Below are positions 52,872 to 64,000 of a stretch of DNA of 64,000 nucleotides, piece after piece; the first letter of the stretch is position 1; the number at the start of each line of letters is the position of its first letter. A program made the position numbers and the translations under genes. The stretch is taken from positions 9,387,210-9,451,209 of the forward strand of contig OZ022576.1 of assembly GCA_963669155.1 (NCBI GenBank). The letters run 5' to 3'. The notes under the pieces are model-generated. The model saw only the letters and a program-made list of their open reading frames with translations. It did no database searches and was not told the origin of the DNA. This stretch comes from Arbacia lixula. Lineage: Eukaryota > Echinodermata > Echinoidea > Arbacioida > Arbaciidae.

Positions 52872-55800
52872 CTAGAGGCACAAATGGAAACAAATGGAAA
52901 TAAAACGTGAAAGGACTAATTCATACCATTTTAAATGATAAATCAAAGTATAGGAGCATTATACATATAATCATCATTGTAGCAAGTTTAAATACCATTG
53001 CATTCAAGAAAAGTGAAAAAATTAAAGTAAAAGAAAATCCATTTTTTAAAGGAAAATATCTGCTCTTATATGTTTTTGGATGACAGCGTTAGATTTATCA
53101 TTTTAATTTTCAATTTACAAACGATGAAATAAAATCTGTTCAACATTTAGAAATGTTGATGATACATCATGTCTCATATTTCAAGTATTGAGTCTGTACA
53201 TAGAGACAAAATATTTGTATGGAATAAGTTTTATCATTTGTTTTTACGATGCTATATATTCATGTATTGGCATTATGTATGAACATACATTGTATAATGA
53301 AATTCTTGTGAAGAAGAAAACTATAAAACACACCTGTGCGATTCTGCTTGTGCCATGCGGCCTTCCAGGACTATTCTCCACAGACCCAGGCTGACTGGAA
53401 GACCTCTGTCCTTCACTGCTGGCCTTCCCTTCCTCAAATTTCTCCTCCTCCTTCCTGGGATCCAGAGCATGCTGTGCATTCCCTGAAGTCCTGCCGCTCG
53501 GTGAGTGTGCCCTCTGTTGGCTGTTCATCAGTGAATCGGGGAGTGGCGTTGCATTTGGATTCCAGATGGGAATCCGCTGGGGCACTGGTGAGTAATCTGC
53601 CCCATTCTGTTGCCTGGGCCTGTGCCCTCGGTTTCGCAGTGAGGCACGCTGTTGGCTTTGCAGCAAGCCTTGTTGGTCAGTCCTTGCTTCCATTTCTGCA
53701 TAGGTGTCTTTGAGGTTCTTGTCGATTTCCGCCTGAAGGGCGCGTTGCTTCCGGACATGTAATCCCGGGGTGCCTTCCTTCTGCCCATCCGCAGTGGCGA
53801 GGACGTCTGGACGCGAGGCCATGAGATTGCGCAAGGCTGCTGAGCTTCCCATGGCAATCATTTTATGCTTGGAGTTGATGAGGTTCTTCAGCATGCTAAC
53901 TGCTCCCAACTCCCACAGCAGGTCTTGGTCAGTTTTGTTCCTGGCAGACAGGTTCCATAGAGTTCCACATGCGTTACTGACGATAGTAAGGCTTGAAGAT
54001 TTCAGATGATGCAGCAATATCTGCAAGCAGTTATGCTTCCTTAACACCTGTCTATACTTCTCATTTGTTGCGATATGACTCGATACGTTCCTCAAAATTC
54101 CGCCGCCATTTTCCACCACAGCAGAGTTCCGTGTTGGGCTCCTATACGTCAGAGTCCCCACCAGGAACTCGAGGGCGCCGTTCACCGCGCAGATGTCGGC
54201 CTTGTTCTCGGTGCAGTGCGCGGACAGATTCCACAGGGCGCTGAGGACACTCTTGAGTGTAGACTCCTTGGTGACCTCCAGGGAGCAGGTCATGAGGGCC
54301 ACGACGGCTCCTGCCTCCCTCAAGGCCTTCTTGCTAGCCATGTCCGCCCTCCAGGACAGGTTTCGTAGGACGCTGGCGGCCACTTGCCTCAGGTCCTCGC
54401 TCTCGGCACTTAGCAACGCCACCAACGCCTTCATGCACCCCTTCATGGAGCACAGCAGCGCCTTGTTGGTCACATCGCCAAAGGTCAGGTTTGTGAGAGC
54501 CATCCCTCCATAACGCCGCAGGGTAACGGTGTACTGGTCGTTGCTGCTGCCGTGAACCTCAAAGTCCACCTGCAAGAGTTCAGCTATTGCATGAAGGCCA
54601 CCTGCAGATAAAGGAAATAATATAAGAGAAGATGAATAAAGACAAATCTAGATCATAGGACCAGTGTGTACCCTCACTAAAACCCTATTCATTTTTTTTT
54701 CAGAAATCTACTCACATTTTGTGTAAGTATCTGTAAATCTTTCAGAAATTAAACACGATATCATTTAACTAACTTATTATGCATTTAAGTGCTACATATT
54801 GTTTCTAGTAACTAAACTTTCATGAAATCTCTGGGTAAAGACAATGATTATTTACAGAATCATGAAAGCGGACTCTCAAACACGTCCTCCTACTCACCTA
54901 GATGGCATATTGCACTTCGGTGCTCCTCATCGAAGGAGAGCTTCATGAGAGCTGCCATGGCTGGACCAGGGTTGTGGTCCATGGGAAGGCTGGTCTGGTC
55001 AGAGGCTGCGGAATAATGGGGAAGAGATCAAGATGAGTGTCACATCAAACATGAGGAGCAACACTTCGACAGCTTGAAGAAACTATTAGATGACAAGAAC
55101 ATCTCAACCTCAACAGCAGTAGCAGGCTGAATCAAAGTCCAAGCGATTGTTATGGAGTAGTTTGTTCATTTTCAATCATGTTGTGTTAAACAATCTTTGA
55201 TCTTTAATTGATAGAAACAACATAACATTGACCTTGATTATATTGCTAGTCCTGAATCATACGGTAATCTGAATCCTAACCTCTAACCCTATAACTTAAT
55301 TTGTGCCCAATGATCCAACGGAAGTAGAGAAAAACACACACTGTGCACGCGCAATGCATTCACTAATGGGATAAGCCATGTCCCCCAAGGACATTTCATG
55401 TTCAACAAGAAAGTCACTGCACACATTCTCCTCTCAATTTTGGAATTCACTAGTCACATAAATAACTTACCATATCTTATTGCTTTGACGACACAGATTT
55501 AGCACATCATGGATATCATTTAAATGACACATATGGCAGAGTACAACCCCCCTGGACTCACCACTATCCTTGCACTCTGCCTCTGCCAGGGAGTCGCAGT
55601 AGGCCCTGATCTGCTCTAGGAGGCGCAGGACACGCCCCTCCTGCTTGCGCCTCTTCTCGTCGGGGTTGAGGTGCACGATGTTGTGTAGTGCCGTGCTGGC
55701 ACAGGCCCGCGCCTTCTGGCTGCCCCGGAAGTTGCCCAGCACGGACTCCTGGTCAGTGCCGTGCAGCACATGGATCAGTAGCGGGATGCAGCCTGCAAGG

Positions 55801-58800
55801 ATGGGGAGGGAGGAACATGGTAATGGACAGGAAAGACAGCGCAAAGGACCTTTGGACTGCGAACCACATGTCCTCTCTTTAGAATTGAACATTTAGCTCA
55901 GATTTTATCCTCATATATAAACAAATTGAATAAGGTAATGTGCAAATCTTTAATGAAAACAGCTAGCTTAATATCTATGTTTTTTATACTACTTGTGATG
56001 CAGATATAACAGTGGTATATTTCATTTAAAAAGAGTTTGATTTAAAGCATTCCACAGGAACATTTTTATATGATCAACAACATTTTAAGGTTAGTATGAC
56101 TATGCAAGATTAAACCAGTTTCAAAACTCAACATTTTAGTATTACACTTTGGTGTAATACTAACAAGGAAGGCATAATGCCTAAAAGAAATGTGTAAGGA
56201 TGAATATTTCTTACCTGATTGTCGCATCGCTAGACAGCTGTCTGCTGATCGGGACATCATCAGCAATGTACTGGCCATGTCGTCTCGGTCATGTGACCCC
56301 AGCATTGACAGCAGCGAATAAACAAACCCAACCTACCGTAGTCACGATACAAAACAAAATATTGAAGGGTATTTAGCATTAATACATTATGTTTTCCAGG
56401 GGCTTATCTGCAAAATTTAGAGGCAAATCCCCCATCACTGTATGATTTTTTAATCTTGTTATGTGGTAAGCATATACCCTTCATTGCCATTATAATTTCA
56501 AACAAATCCTAGATTAACATAAATGAAAGCTTGAATCAATGGTTGATATCCCGAAATTTGTTATTGTCACAACACAAGAGGAAATAATGAACCTAAGCTA
56601 TGACATCGTACCGGTCAAGTTAATTCCTTTGAAAGATCAAATGGGACTTACAGCAAAGGCAGAGCGACCTTGTGATATGTCCTCTTAAAAGACTTAATCT
56701 TGCAAGTACTGTTTTCCTGGGCACTATGATGCATAGGAAAGCTAGGTGAACCCACATCACATACATGTACATATTTTTCAATGTGGGATTGTGGGATTGA
56801 TTTCAAGCACAAGGCAAGTTCAATGATCAGGGGAGGATTGAAAGCATTTCACCAAAGATAGGATCTATCTTGAAATATTGAAAATGAATGACCAGAGCGT
56901 ATGTTCTTTTTACATCATGTACCTTGACTCCTAGCTGCTGATTGTTGACTCCTGGTATTCCGCCTTTCCTTGGACCGGTCCCCGAGCATGACGATGATCC
57001 AAAGCTCATCACGCTGGATGTCTCCTGCTCCCCGCTCCCATTCCCTGACCCCCCTCCCCCTCCTCCTGCTCCCCCTCCTCCTCCCCCTGCACCGTTGATG
57101 GGAATCTTCCCCAGCACCTGCTCCACAGTTTGTCCGTTCAACGCCCCACCCGCCTGGAGATTGTTCAAGAGCGGCCACGCCCCGTTGAAGAAGTTTGGGG
57201 GGCAGGGGATCGCCCCTCTCCCTCCCTCTCCACCCCCGCTGCTCTGCTGCCCCTGTATGCCCCCTGCCTGCACCGACCCGTCATTGGACAGGTGGATGTA
57301 GGGGCTGTCTGTGGCAGTCTGGGTGGAGATGGTGGTGTTAGGGCGGAGTCCGTTTGGAGGGGAGCCGCTAAGCCCCAGGTCAGTTTTTGCGTCCAGCACG
57401 AGACTGGCTGCTCGGCGGTTGGCCGCGGGGCTGCCATGGGAGTTTGAATCATGTGAGCTGACCGATGACCTCTTACTGCCGGACCCTCCAGCCGCATTCA
57501 GACTCTGACTATACACTAACCTCAGAGCATCATCAGTTAGACCTGCCTGAATATATTTATAGAAGAGACCCAAGGAGAAACACAATGCATCATCACATTT
57601 TATGAGTCTGGCACTTTCGATTGTGAATTGTATCATATAAAACAAGCACCAACTTTTGTAATCACAATCTTTAAAATATACATGTAACATGAATAGGCAG
57701 TCTATATCATATAGAAATGGGTGAAGTATAAACCATTTCAAAGAACTCATTTCTTAAACCATTGTTTATAAATTAGCATATCCCTCTACTATACCTGTTG
57801 ACTTCCGGGTCACCTCGTATATCACAGAACAAAACAGTTAAGAGAAAGCAAATCAATACGCATTGCATAAGCGTTTGCTTACTTATATTCTCTCCTCTTG
57901 CTAACAAACAAATTGATGGTAACAATATTCATAAGGGATGCATATCTATATTCATGTTGTATGTAGAAAATGAGTGAAATAAAATACCTGAGCCCCATGC
58001 TCCCAAGCCTGTGCTAACATCTGTTGCTGTTGCTGTTGCTGTTGTTGTTGTTGTTGCTGCTGTTGCTGTTGTTGTTGTTGTTGAGCTTGTTGCTCCTGTA
58101 CCTGCCTGAGCTCGTACTCGATGGCGCTGAGGCGCTGCATGCGCATGCGGTGCCTGGCTGCGATGTCCTCCATCGACCCCAGCCGCTCCTGCATCAGCTC
58201 GCGGAGCTGGCGGGCCTCGTACTCTAGCTGGCGCCGTGACATGTCGTTTTGAAGCAAGTACTGCAAAGGGAGAATATAAACACTGATGTAAAAGGTACTC
58301 CATCATACGAGCAACCGTTTCTCTATTAGAATGACCTTTATAATGCCTACTACCTTGTAGAGTAAGCAGTGTCTCGCATGCAAAGGGTTGACGAATAAAA
58401 AATCAAACTTTCCAGTTTTGGTCTTAGGATGGAATGGTACTAAATAAGTTAAATTCCTTCAGCTTGCATGATGGATGTGTGTTAAATTTATGTGTGCACA
58501 CCTCCAAGCATTCAGATGCAAAGCTAATTTTGGTTCCTGTTTTTCATGCACATGGGAAATCAAAAGTAAAAGCAATGACCTTTCAATAAATCAATGTACA
58601 GGTTAGTGAATGATAAACTTGCTTCAATCACTGATGACATGCAAAGGTCTTTCAATTCCTTTACGACAAAGCATCACATATTGAATGCTTCTTTTGATCA
58701 TTTTGCTTCTCTTTCATAAGGACTTGAAAATGCTACAAAACACACAATTACGCTGTGCAATCTTAGGTCTACAATTTCAAACGCCACTCACTGCAGTTTC

Positions 58801-61585
58801 ATTTCCTTCCTGAGCAAAGACAATAATCTACATTAATCTGACCAGTAAATATTGATAAGAATTCTCTGAAACACATCCACTCATCTAACTCTCATTTCAG
58901 GCAGCGGATATGTTTGTGCTAGGGCTTTCGTTCCGATGCTGCAAGTCAGACCTCAAGGACCATATGGATGTGAATCTTCATCCTTCAAATTCGCCTCTTC
59001 AGATTCTCTGAATTCCTTGCAAGTATAGAGAAGAAATCATGATGCAGTGAAGGCTGTATCTCTGACTTACGTCACCAACTTGAGACAGTTTAGGACTCCC
59101 TGTCACATACTGGGAATGAGTTGGCATGTTTATATGTCGGACATATCAGTGTCATGAAATAGGATCTCTGTGCTATCTTTGCATCGCCTAAATGTCACAT
59201 AGGTAATATGACTACCCTTCACTGTAAGTAGCCTCTTTAATTCTAGGAAGAAGCTGGCTTACTTAAAGGTCACGCCGATGGGAAAGACAAAACTGATGCA
59301 GTTTTGGGACTATTGCAAAACTTTGATGCAGTATCGTCCCTAGATAGCTTTCCTCTTTAAAAAATATGGCAATTACAATATAGAGTTGGTCATTGCCAGT
59401 ATCATTATGCATTTATTGTTATTCTGTTAACTTCAAATTTATTCCCATCTATTGAACTGATGATAAAAAACAATATCAAGTACATCAATAATAACAATAA
59501 TAACAAATTTACTGAATAATACAAATTCAACTAAATGACAGTGCATATCATATCATATTCCAGGGTAGATAAACAGTGACAAGTTTAATACAACTTGGCG
59601 ACATTTGATGGATCACATCAATTTCAGTGAAACTAATATTCTAAACTAATGAATAAGTTATTCAATACAGACTACCATTAGCAACAACATAACCTGCTCC
59701 TTAAGCAATCCATACTGGATTTGGTTGTTTGATATCCTTTTTTACCCCCCCCCCCTCATTTTCTAAATCTTCTTCTCTCTTTATACCTCTCAGTACCAAT
59801 CTAGAAAAAGCCCATTGACTTCTCACACATTTAATGTACTGATGTACTGGGATGGTTAAGCTACAACGTACATTCACATGGATGCGATTAGCCGCTGGCT
59901 CTTGCCATCTGCACATTGATGGCAAAGCCAGTACATCAATCATTCAGCAAGCTATGAATGCCAAGACTGTTCATTGCATCGCTAGAGGCAAGACATGAAA
60001 AATGCCTAGAACTCGTTGCGTGCCACATACACATTTCTTCAGAAGTCACACAAAGGGTTAAAGAAAATTGTTATGATGTCAAGCACCAGCAGCCAACATC
60101 ATCCATGAGAGCACACAGTAATTTGCTACAGAGACATCTCTGCCCCATTTTACACACAAATCCTGCTTAACGAATCTTTCCTCTGCTACAAAAAGTGTAA
60201 ACTAATTAAATTCATTGAAAATCAAGATATATTCGCAATGGCACATACAGACACATTGCAAAACATCCAATTCCATCTTACATTCAGAGTTTTTTCTAAA
60301 AAAGAATGTGAGCTGGAGGAAGAGCAGGAGACTGCGGAGCATGGAGTCCTAGAGCAATGTTGACATAGTCAACATTTTATTTGGCGGGAGTATGTGGATC
60401 AATCAATCTCATTACTGTGACCCTATAGTCAGAGTATCAAATTGACTGGTCTGTCGCGGCTGTCGCCCAAAGTCTATGTGATTGACAAGTCTGCTAGTAT
60501 TAGAAATAACTATTTACTCAATTGAGAATATATATGTGTGTGTGTGTATGTTGATTTTTTTGTCCGTATGAAAAGCATGTGTTATGCATGGATTGGAGCA
60601 TCCTTTATTATTGAGGAAGGTCTCGTGGCCTTTGGAGCTAATTTTGCTGGAGTTACGAAAGACATTAGTATGGGGGCTAGTCAGAATATCCACATGAGGC
60701 TTTCAAGAGTGAAATAAAAATAGGACATTTCATTTGTACACGTATCTAAGGAAAACAAAATATTCAAGCATGATATGTAAAAAATGAGTGTATGTGCATC
60801 TCAGCAAATTTCACAAGAAGTGAGATATACAATAAAGATCTTTTATTTCTCAGGATGCACCTGAGTGGACATGACTAATTACTAGTGCGGCCAGCATACA
60901 TGTGCCAATGTGTGAGTTATGCATGAATTTATTCTTTAAGGGAAAGTTCACCTTAAAGTTAAGTTGGTTTTAACAAAAGCGGAAACATAAAAGAAATATA
61001 TAAATAAACGTTTGACGAAATTTGGACAAAAGATTACAAAGTTATGATTCTTTTTTAAGTTTCAATTTTGTGACATCACATGTGAGTTGCTCCCCAATAT
61101 GTTCTATACTAATTTATTTTTCAAATGTTCATTTTCTCAAAAGGATATATACCATTTACCTGTGAATTTGATATATCAATAGACACATGTTTTAATACAC
61201 AAACCTCTATAAAAAAAAATTTATTCCTTCATCAAATTTCAACTCCTGGAATCATACAGAATCATACACAATATATGGACAAGTAATAAGTGATGTCACA
61301 ATATCATAACTTCAAAAAAGTTCAAAAAAACTTTCTTACACTTTGACTGATCAAACCTTTACTTATGTTTGTTTCATGTGTTTGCTTCTAGAAAAACCAA
61401 GTTAACTTCAGGGTGGACTTTCCCTTTAAATGTCACATGCTTCTAGCTACTACCATGTCTGTGTCTCTGTACTTACATTGTCGGAGATGGGCAAGTCTTC
61501 GATCCTCCTTGTCAGGCTCTGTAGCTGGGCATGGCACTGGCTTCTCAGGTTCTCTTCTTTGGCTTGCTCGTTCAGGATCAGTAGC
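45894..61585 (-). CDS. APC: Adenomatous polyposis coli (APC) orthologue, 5' end missing
   Basis: Eight minus-strand exons join in phase: 61585-61477, 58260-57988, 57546-56923, 56332-56215, 55792-55562, 55005-54898, 54601-53334 and 52871-45894. They give about 3235 residues, so the protein is longer than the 2843-residue human form even without its first exons. APC is the scaffold of the beta-catenin destruction complex and a microtubule regulator. Orthology is plain from the ordered match to human APC: coiled-coil exons (AQLQSLTRRI, DMSRRQLEYEARQ), YSLLSMLGSHDRDDM, the armadillo repeats, two 15-residue and nine 20-residue beta-catenin repeats, three SAMP-type Axin sites, the GIKGGKKVY block, and a VTTV C-terminus fitting a PDZ ligand. 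The exon at 57546-56923 carries Ser- and Gly-rich sequence, and the one at 58260-57988 a polyglutamine run. The start codon lies beyond the window. Confidence 0.96.
53334..54601 (-). CDS. APC: APC armadillo-repeat exon
   Basis: 1268-bp exon, acceptor CTGCAG, donor GTGTGT. It encodes most of the armadillo superhelix, very similar to human APC: RRYGGMALTNLTFGDV, SVLRNLSWRAD, ESTLKSVLSALWNLSAHCT, GGGILRNVSSHIATNE, SNACGTLWNLSARN and KHKMIAMGSSAALRNLMA. The last 150 residues, after LHVRKQ, are less conserved and hydrophilic. This domain binds partners such as Asef and B56 in vertebrates. It enters in phase 1 after the exon 55005-54898 and leaves in phase 0. Confidence 0.96.
58018..58085 (-). repeat. 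CAA/CAG repeat encoding polyglutamine in APC
   Basis: About 22 glutamines in the APC exon 58260-57988, directly after the conserved coiled-coil segment ending ELRQVQEQQ. Human APC has no such run at this place. Confidence 0.9.
60940..61425. mobile_element. MITE with AGGGAAAGTCCACCCT ends, copy 2 (about 486 bp)
   Basis: Bounded by TTAA at 60936-60939 and 61426-61429. The right end read inward is AGGGAAAGTCCACCCTGAAG; the left end is GGGAAAGTTCACC, one base shorter. AT-rich, no ORF. It lies in an APC intron, about 50 bp from the splice donor of the exon 61585-61477. Confidence 0.7.
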
Positions 61586-64000
61586 CTGCAAAGGGTTCAG
61601 AACAAAGACAGAGCAAAGACAATTAAATGGCATGCCCACTCTGAGAAATCCATTCAGACTGATAAAGAGCCTCCAAATCTTGAACTGTAAGTGATATTGC
61701 AAATACACTGCAGTACATTTTAAGTGAGGTTTAAGTCTTGGGAATGTAATATATCTGTACTTGTAATGCATAAACTGCTACAGAATAGCATCACCTCTTA
61801 CACAAACTGGTTTAGTGGTAGACAACTTTTCTTATCTTTCAAAATGACTGATTCATCAAAGACTGTTTTTTCTGTGTATGTAAAAATAACAAGGTTCAAA
61901 TCGTGATTTATTCCGTCGTCAATATTTCTCTGAATTCAAAAGACTAATAGGATGTTTGGCGCCTCTTGGGAAAAGACAGATCTATTGCAAGATAATCAAA
62001 TAACGCTGAAATAACTGATAAAATTGTGACTTTTAAATCAAGAATGGTTATATTCGCCAGCCTAGGGCTGAATAATTCATACCAATTACATGACTCCAGG
62101 GGACACTGAAATCATTGTAATAATTAATAGCATACGGTCGATTTGAACACCTCGAGAGCGCAGCTTGTAGACACATGCATTATTTGTTGATGTATGACCG
62201 GCTCAGAGCCACGCTCATATCATTCATGATGTGAGAGAAGGCCCACTGGTGGTGCTTAACCCATATTTCCTCAATACCAATTGTCTCCCCAGAGTCTACA
62301 CCCCTTCCCGGGGTCATCATTATCTCTGCCTTGGATCGACACATCCTCATTATGAGTTAGGTAAGAGTCTTAACCCACATACATAGAAAGATGCTTCTCA
62401 GAGCCAGTGTCATTAGTGAGCTGGTTCCCATGGCAACTATTTAGAGCTGAAGGCGTTCATAATGTTCATGCCTTAAGGGGTTATAAGCTGGAAGGGGTTT
62501 GTGGGAGGAGAGCGGATGGTTAATGATTATTTCATGCATGATTGCCACATATTGGCAAAGGTAGATATATACAAAATGCATCAAAATGCATATTATACAA
62601 ACAGCATTGGTCCTAAATGAAAAAAATGGAAGTGAGCAATAAAAAGATGGATGCATATGCTGAGTTTTTTTAAGAGTTTGAAGCACCTACTTAACCTATT
62701 TGCTTTGGGGACCACTAACACCTCAGGAGATAAGAACCAGATCTTCCCCCTTCCCAGGAACTATTCCAGGGAACGCTACGCTATATATACACCTTGCCTC
62801 CTGGCAGAACTTCATACGTAATGTAATTATGGTTGCCAAGGAAATTTGAGCATATAAAGCAGGGTTTTGTAATCATCATCACGCATCAACTTCTCCACAT
62901 AACATCTCCAGAGGGTTTTATGGAGAAGCATAGTTGATGTTTCGTGCAGAGTACATTGGGGCTCCAATCAAATGGCAGACATTTTGGTGCACATGCAAAC
63001 AAATAAAAATAACCAAATAAAACCCCAACAATGATGTTTCGTTAAACTGCTTGACTCAAGCAAAATACTCCTGGTACCAGATAAACTGAACAAATCTCAT
63101 CAAATTTGCATGTATGATACAAAATAGATCAAATGTTATGTGAAAGTAAATTGTGATAAACCAGTTTCAAAGCAAACACGCAAAATAGTATGTTGCCTTT
63201 CACTTCTACAAATATTGTTAAAAATGCATGTTGTATCTAAACATGTACTTTATAACGTGGTGTTTTTCAAGTGAGAGCTCTGTTTGTACTCATGTATTCA
63301 GATTGAATTGTTTATAAAGTGCTTTAAAAGAACTCTTCTGCATCACATAGCAAATCCGTGCCAAAGAAAGATGAAGTGTCTTATCTATAAAAAGCATTTT
63401 AATGACGCAAGTTATCTGTAAATTATCTCCCACAGGGAGAGACAGAGATAGAGACAGAAACAGAGACAGAGACAGACATAAACAGAGAGAAAGTAAGTGA
63501 GTGGGAGAGGGAAAATGGAGAGAAAGTGAAATAAATAATAGGAAAGAGAGCAAAAGAGAGGGGGAGAAAGAAGGTCAGGTAGAGGGAAAGAGGAGAGAGA
63601 GAGAGGGGGAGAGAAAGAGGAGAGAGGGAGGAAGAGAGAGAGAGAGATGCAAAAGGGAGATGGGGGATGAGGTGGGGAGAGGGAAGGGGGGAGAGAAAGG
63701 GGGAGAGAGAAAGGGAGAGAAAGAGAGAATGAGAGAGAGAGAGATGCAAAAGGGAGATGGAGGAGAGGGCGAAGGGATGGTAGAACAGGAGGTAGTGGGA
63801 GAGTTGGATTTCTTCTGAGATATAAAAGTGTCCGTTCTTTCTGTTCAGTACTAATATAAATTTCAACATGCTAAAATTACTTCACTTTCACATAGCACCT
63901 AAATGTCAATCCATCACCCATGACTCATATACATAGCCCAGCTCTCCAATGCTGAAATTACCATATGGTACTGTTGATGGTATCGTAGTGATGGATTTGA
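61586..64000 (-). other. APC intron
   Basis: No upstream APC exon is detected: I looked for the N-terminal coiled coil and found none. It contains a purine-rich GA microsatellite block at about 63430-63755 whose two halves share GAGAGAGAGATGCAAAAGGGAGATG (at about 63639 and 63735). Otherwise nothing notable. Confidence 0.55.

Noticed and set aside
1..64000. tRNA, rRNA or CRISPR features
   Set aside because: No cloverleaf, rRNA block or regular spacer array seen; the repeats present are microsatellites and eukaryotic transposons.

Overview
The window is animal nuclear DNA: split genes, many introns, dense microsatellites and mobile elements. It is most likely from a sea urchin or another echinoderm. 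Three things point there: a long APC gene of deuterostome type, a Ty3-type LTR retrotransposon whose primer-binding site matches tRNA-Leu (a primer I recall for echinoid retroelements), and several TTAA-flanked miniature elements. The species cannot be fixed from sequence alone. Four genes can be read once exons are joined by splice sites and codon phase.

Layout: (1) 3-2471 (+), the 3' end of a gene for a coiled-coil, glutamine- and histidine-rich protein that I do not recognise. (2) 2472-7501, 3'-flanking DNA with microsatellites and a piggyBac-like MITE. (3) 7502-12952 (-), a small four-exon gene for a 98-residue secreted precursor. It has a signal peptide, a four-cysteine peptide and a GGKKR processing/amidation site. 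The cysteine core resembles orexin, and none of its exons is visible as a long ORF. (4) 16725-39009 (+), a ten-exon gene for a charged, mostly helical protein of unknown function. (5) Inside its 16.5-kb sixth intron, a complete 11.3-kb Ty3/gypsy-like retrotransposon (21188-32475) with near-identical LTRs, one long gag-pol ORF and an extra ORF with C2H2-like fingers. A compound palindromic element (34233-35982) follows it. (6) 39010-45893, intergenic DNA and probable APC 3' UTR, with a 632-bp element bounded by perfect 170-bp inverted repeats. (7) 45894-61585 (-), the APC tumour-suppressor orthologue: eight exons seen, complete at the 3' end, with 5' exons beyond the window. (8) 61586-64000, APC intron.

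The genes do not form a functional cluster. APC is the Wnt-pathway scaffold. The small precursor is probably a neuropeptide. The other two are uncharacterised. The most novel material is the split neuropeptide-like gene, the finger ORF with a splice-acceptor-like leader in the retrotransposon, the palindrome whose two spacers lie in direct orientation, and one dispersed repeat family whose three visible copies are each interrupted by a different mobile element.
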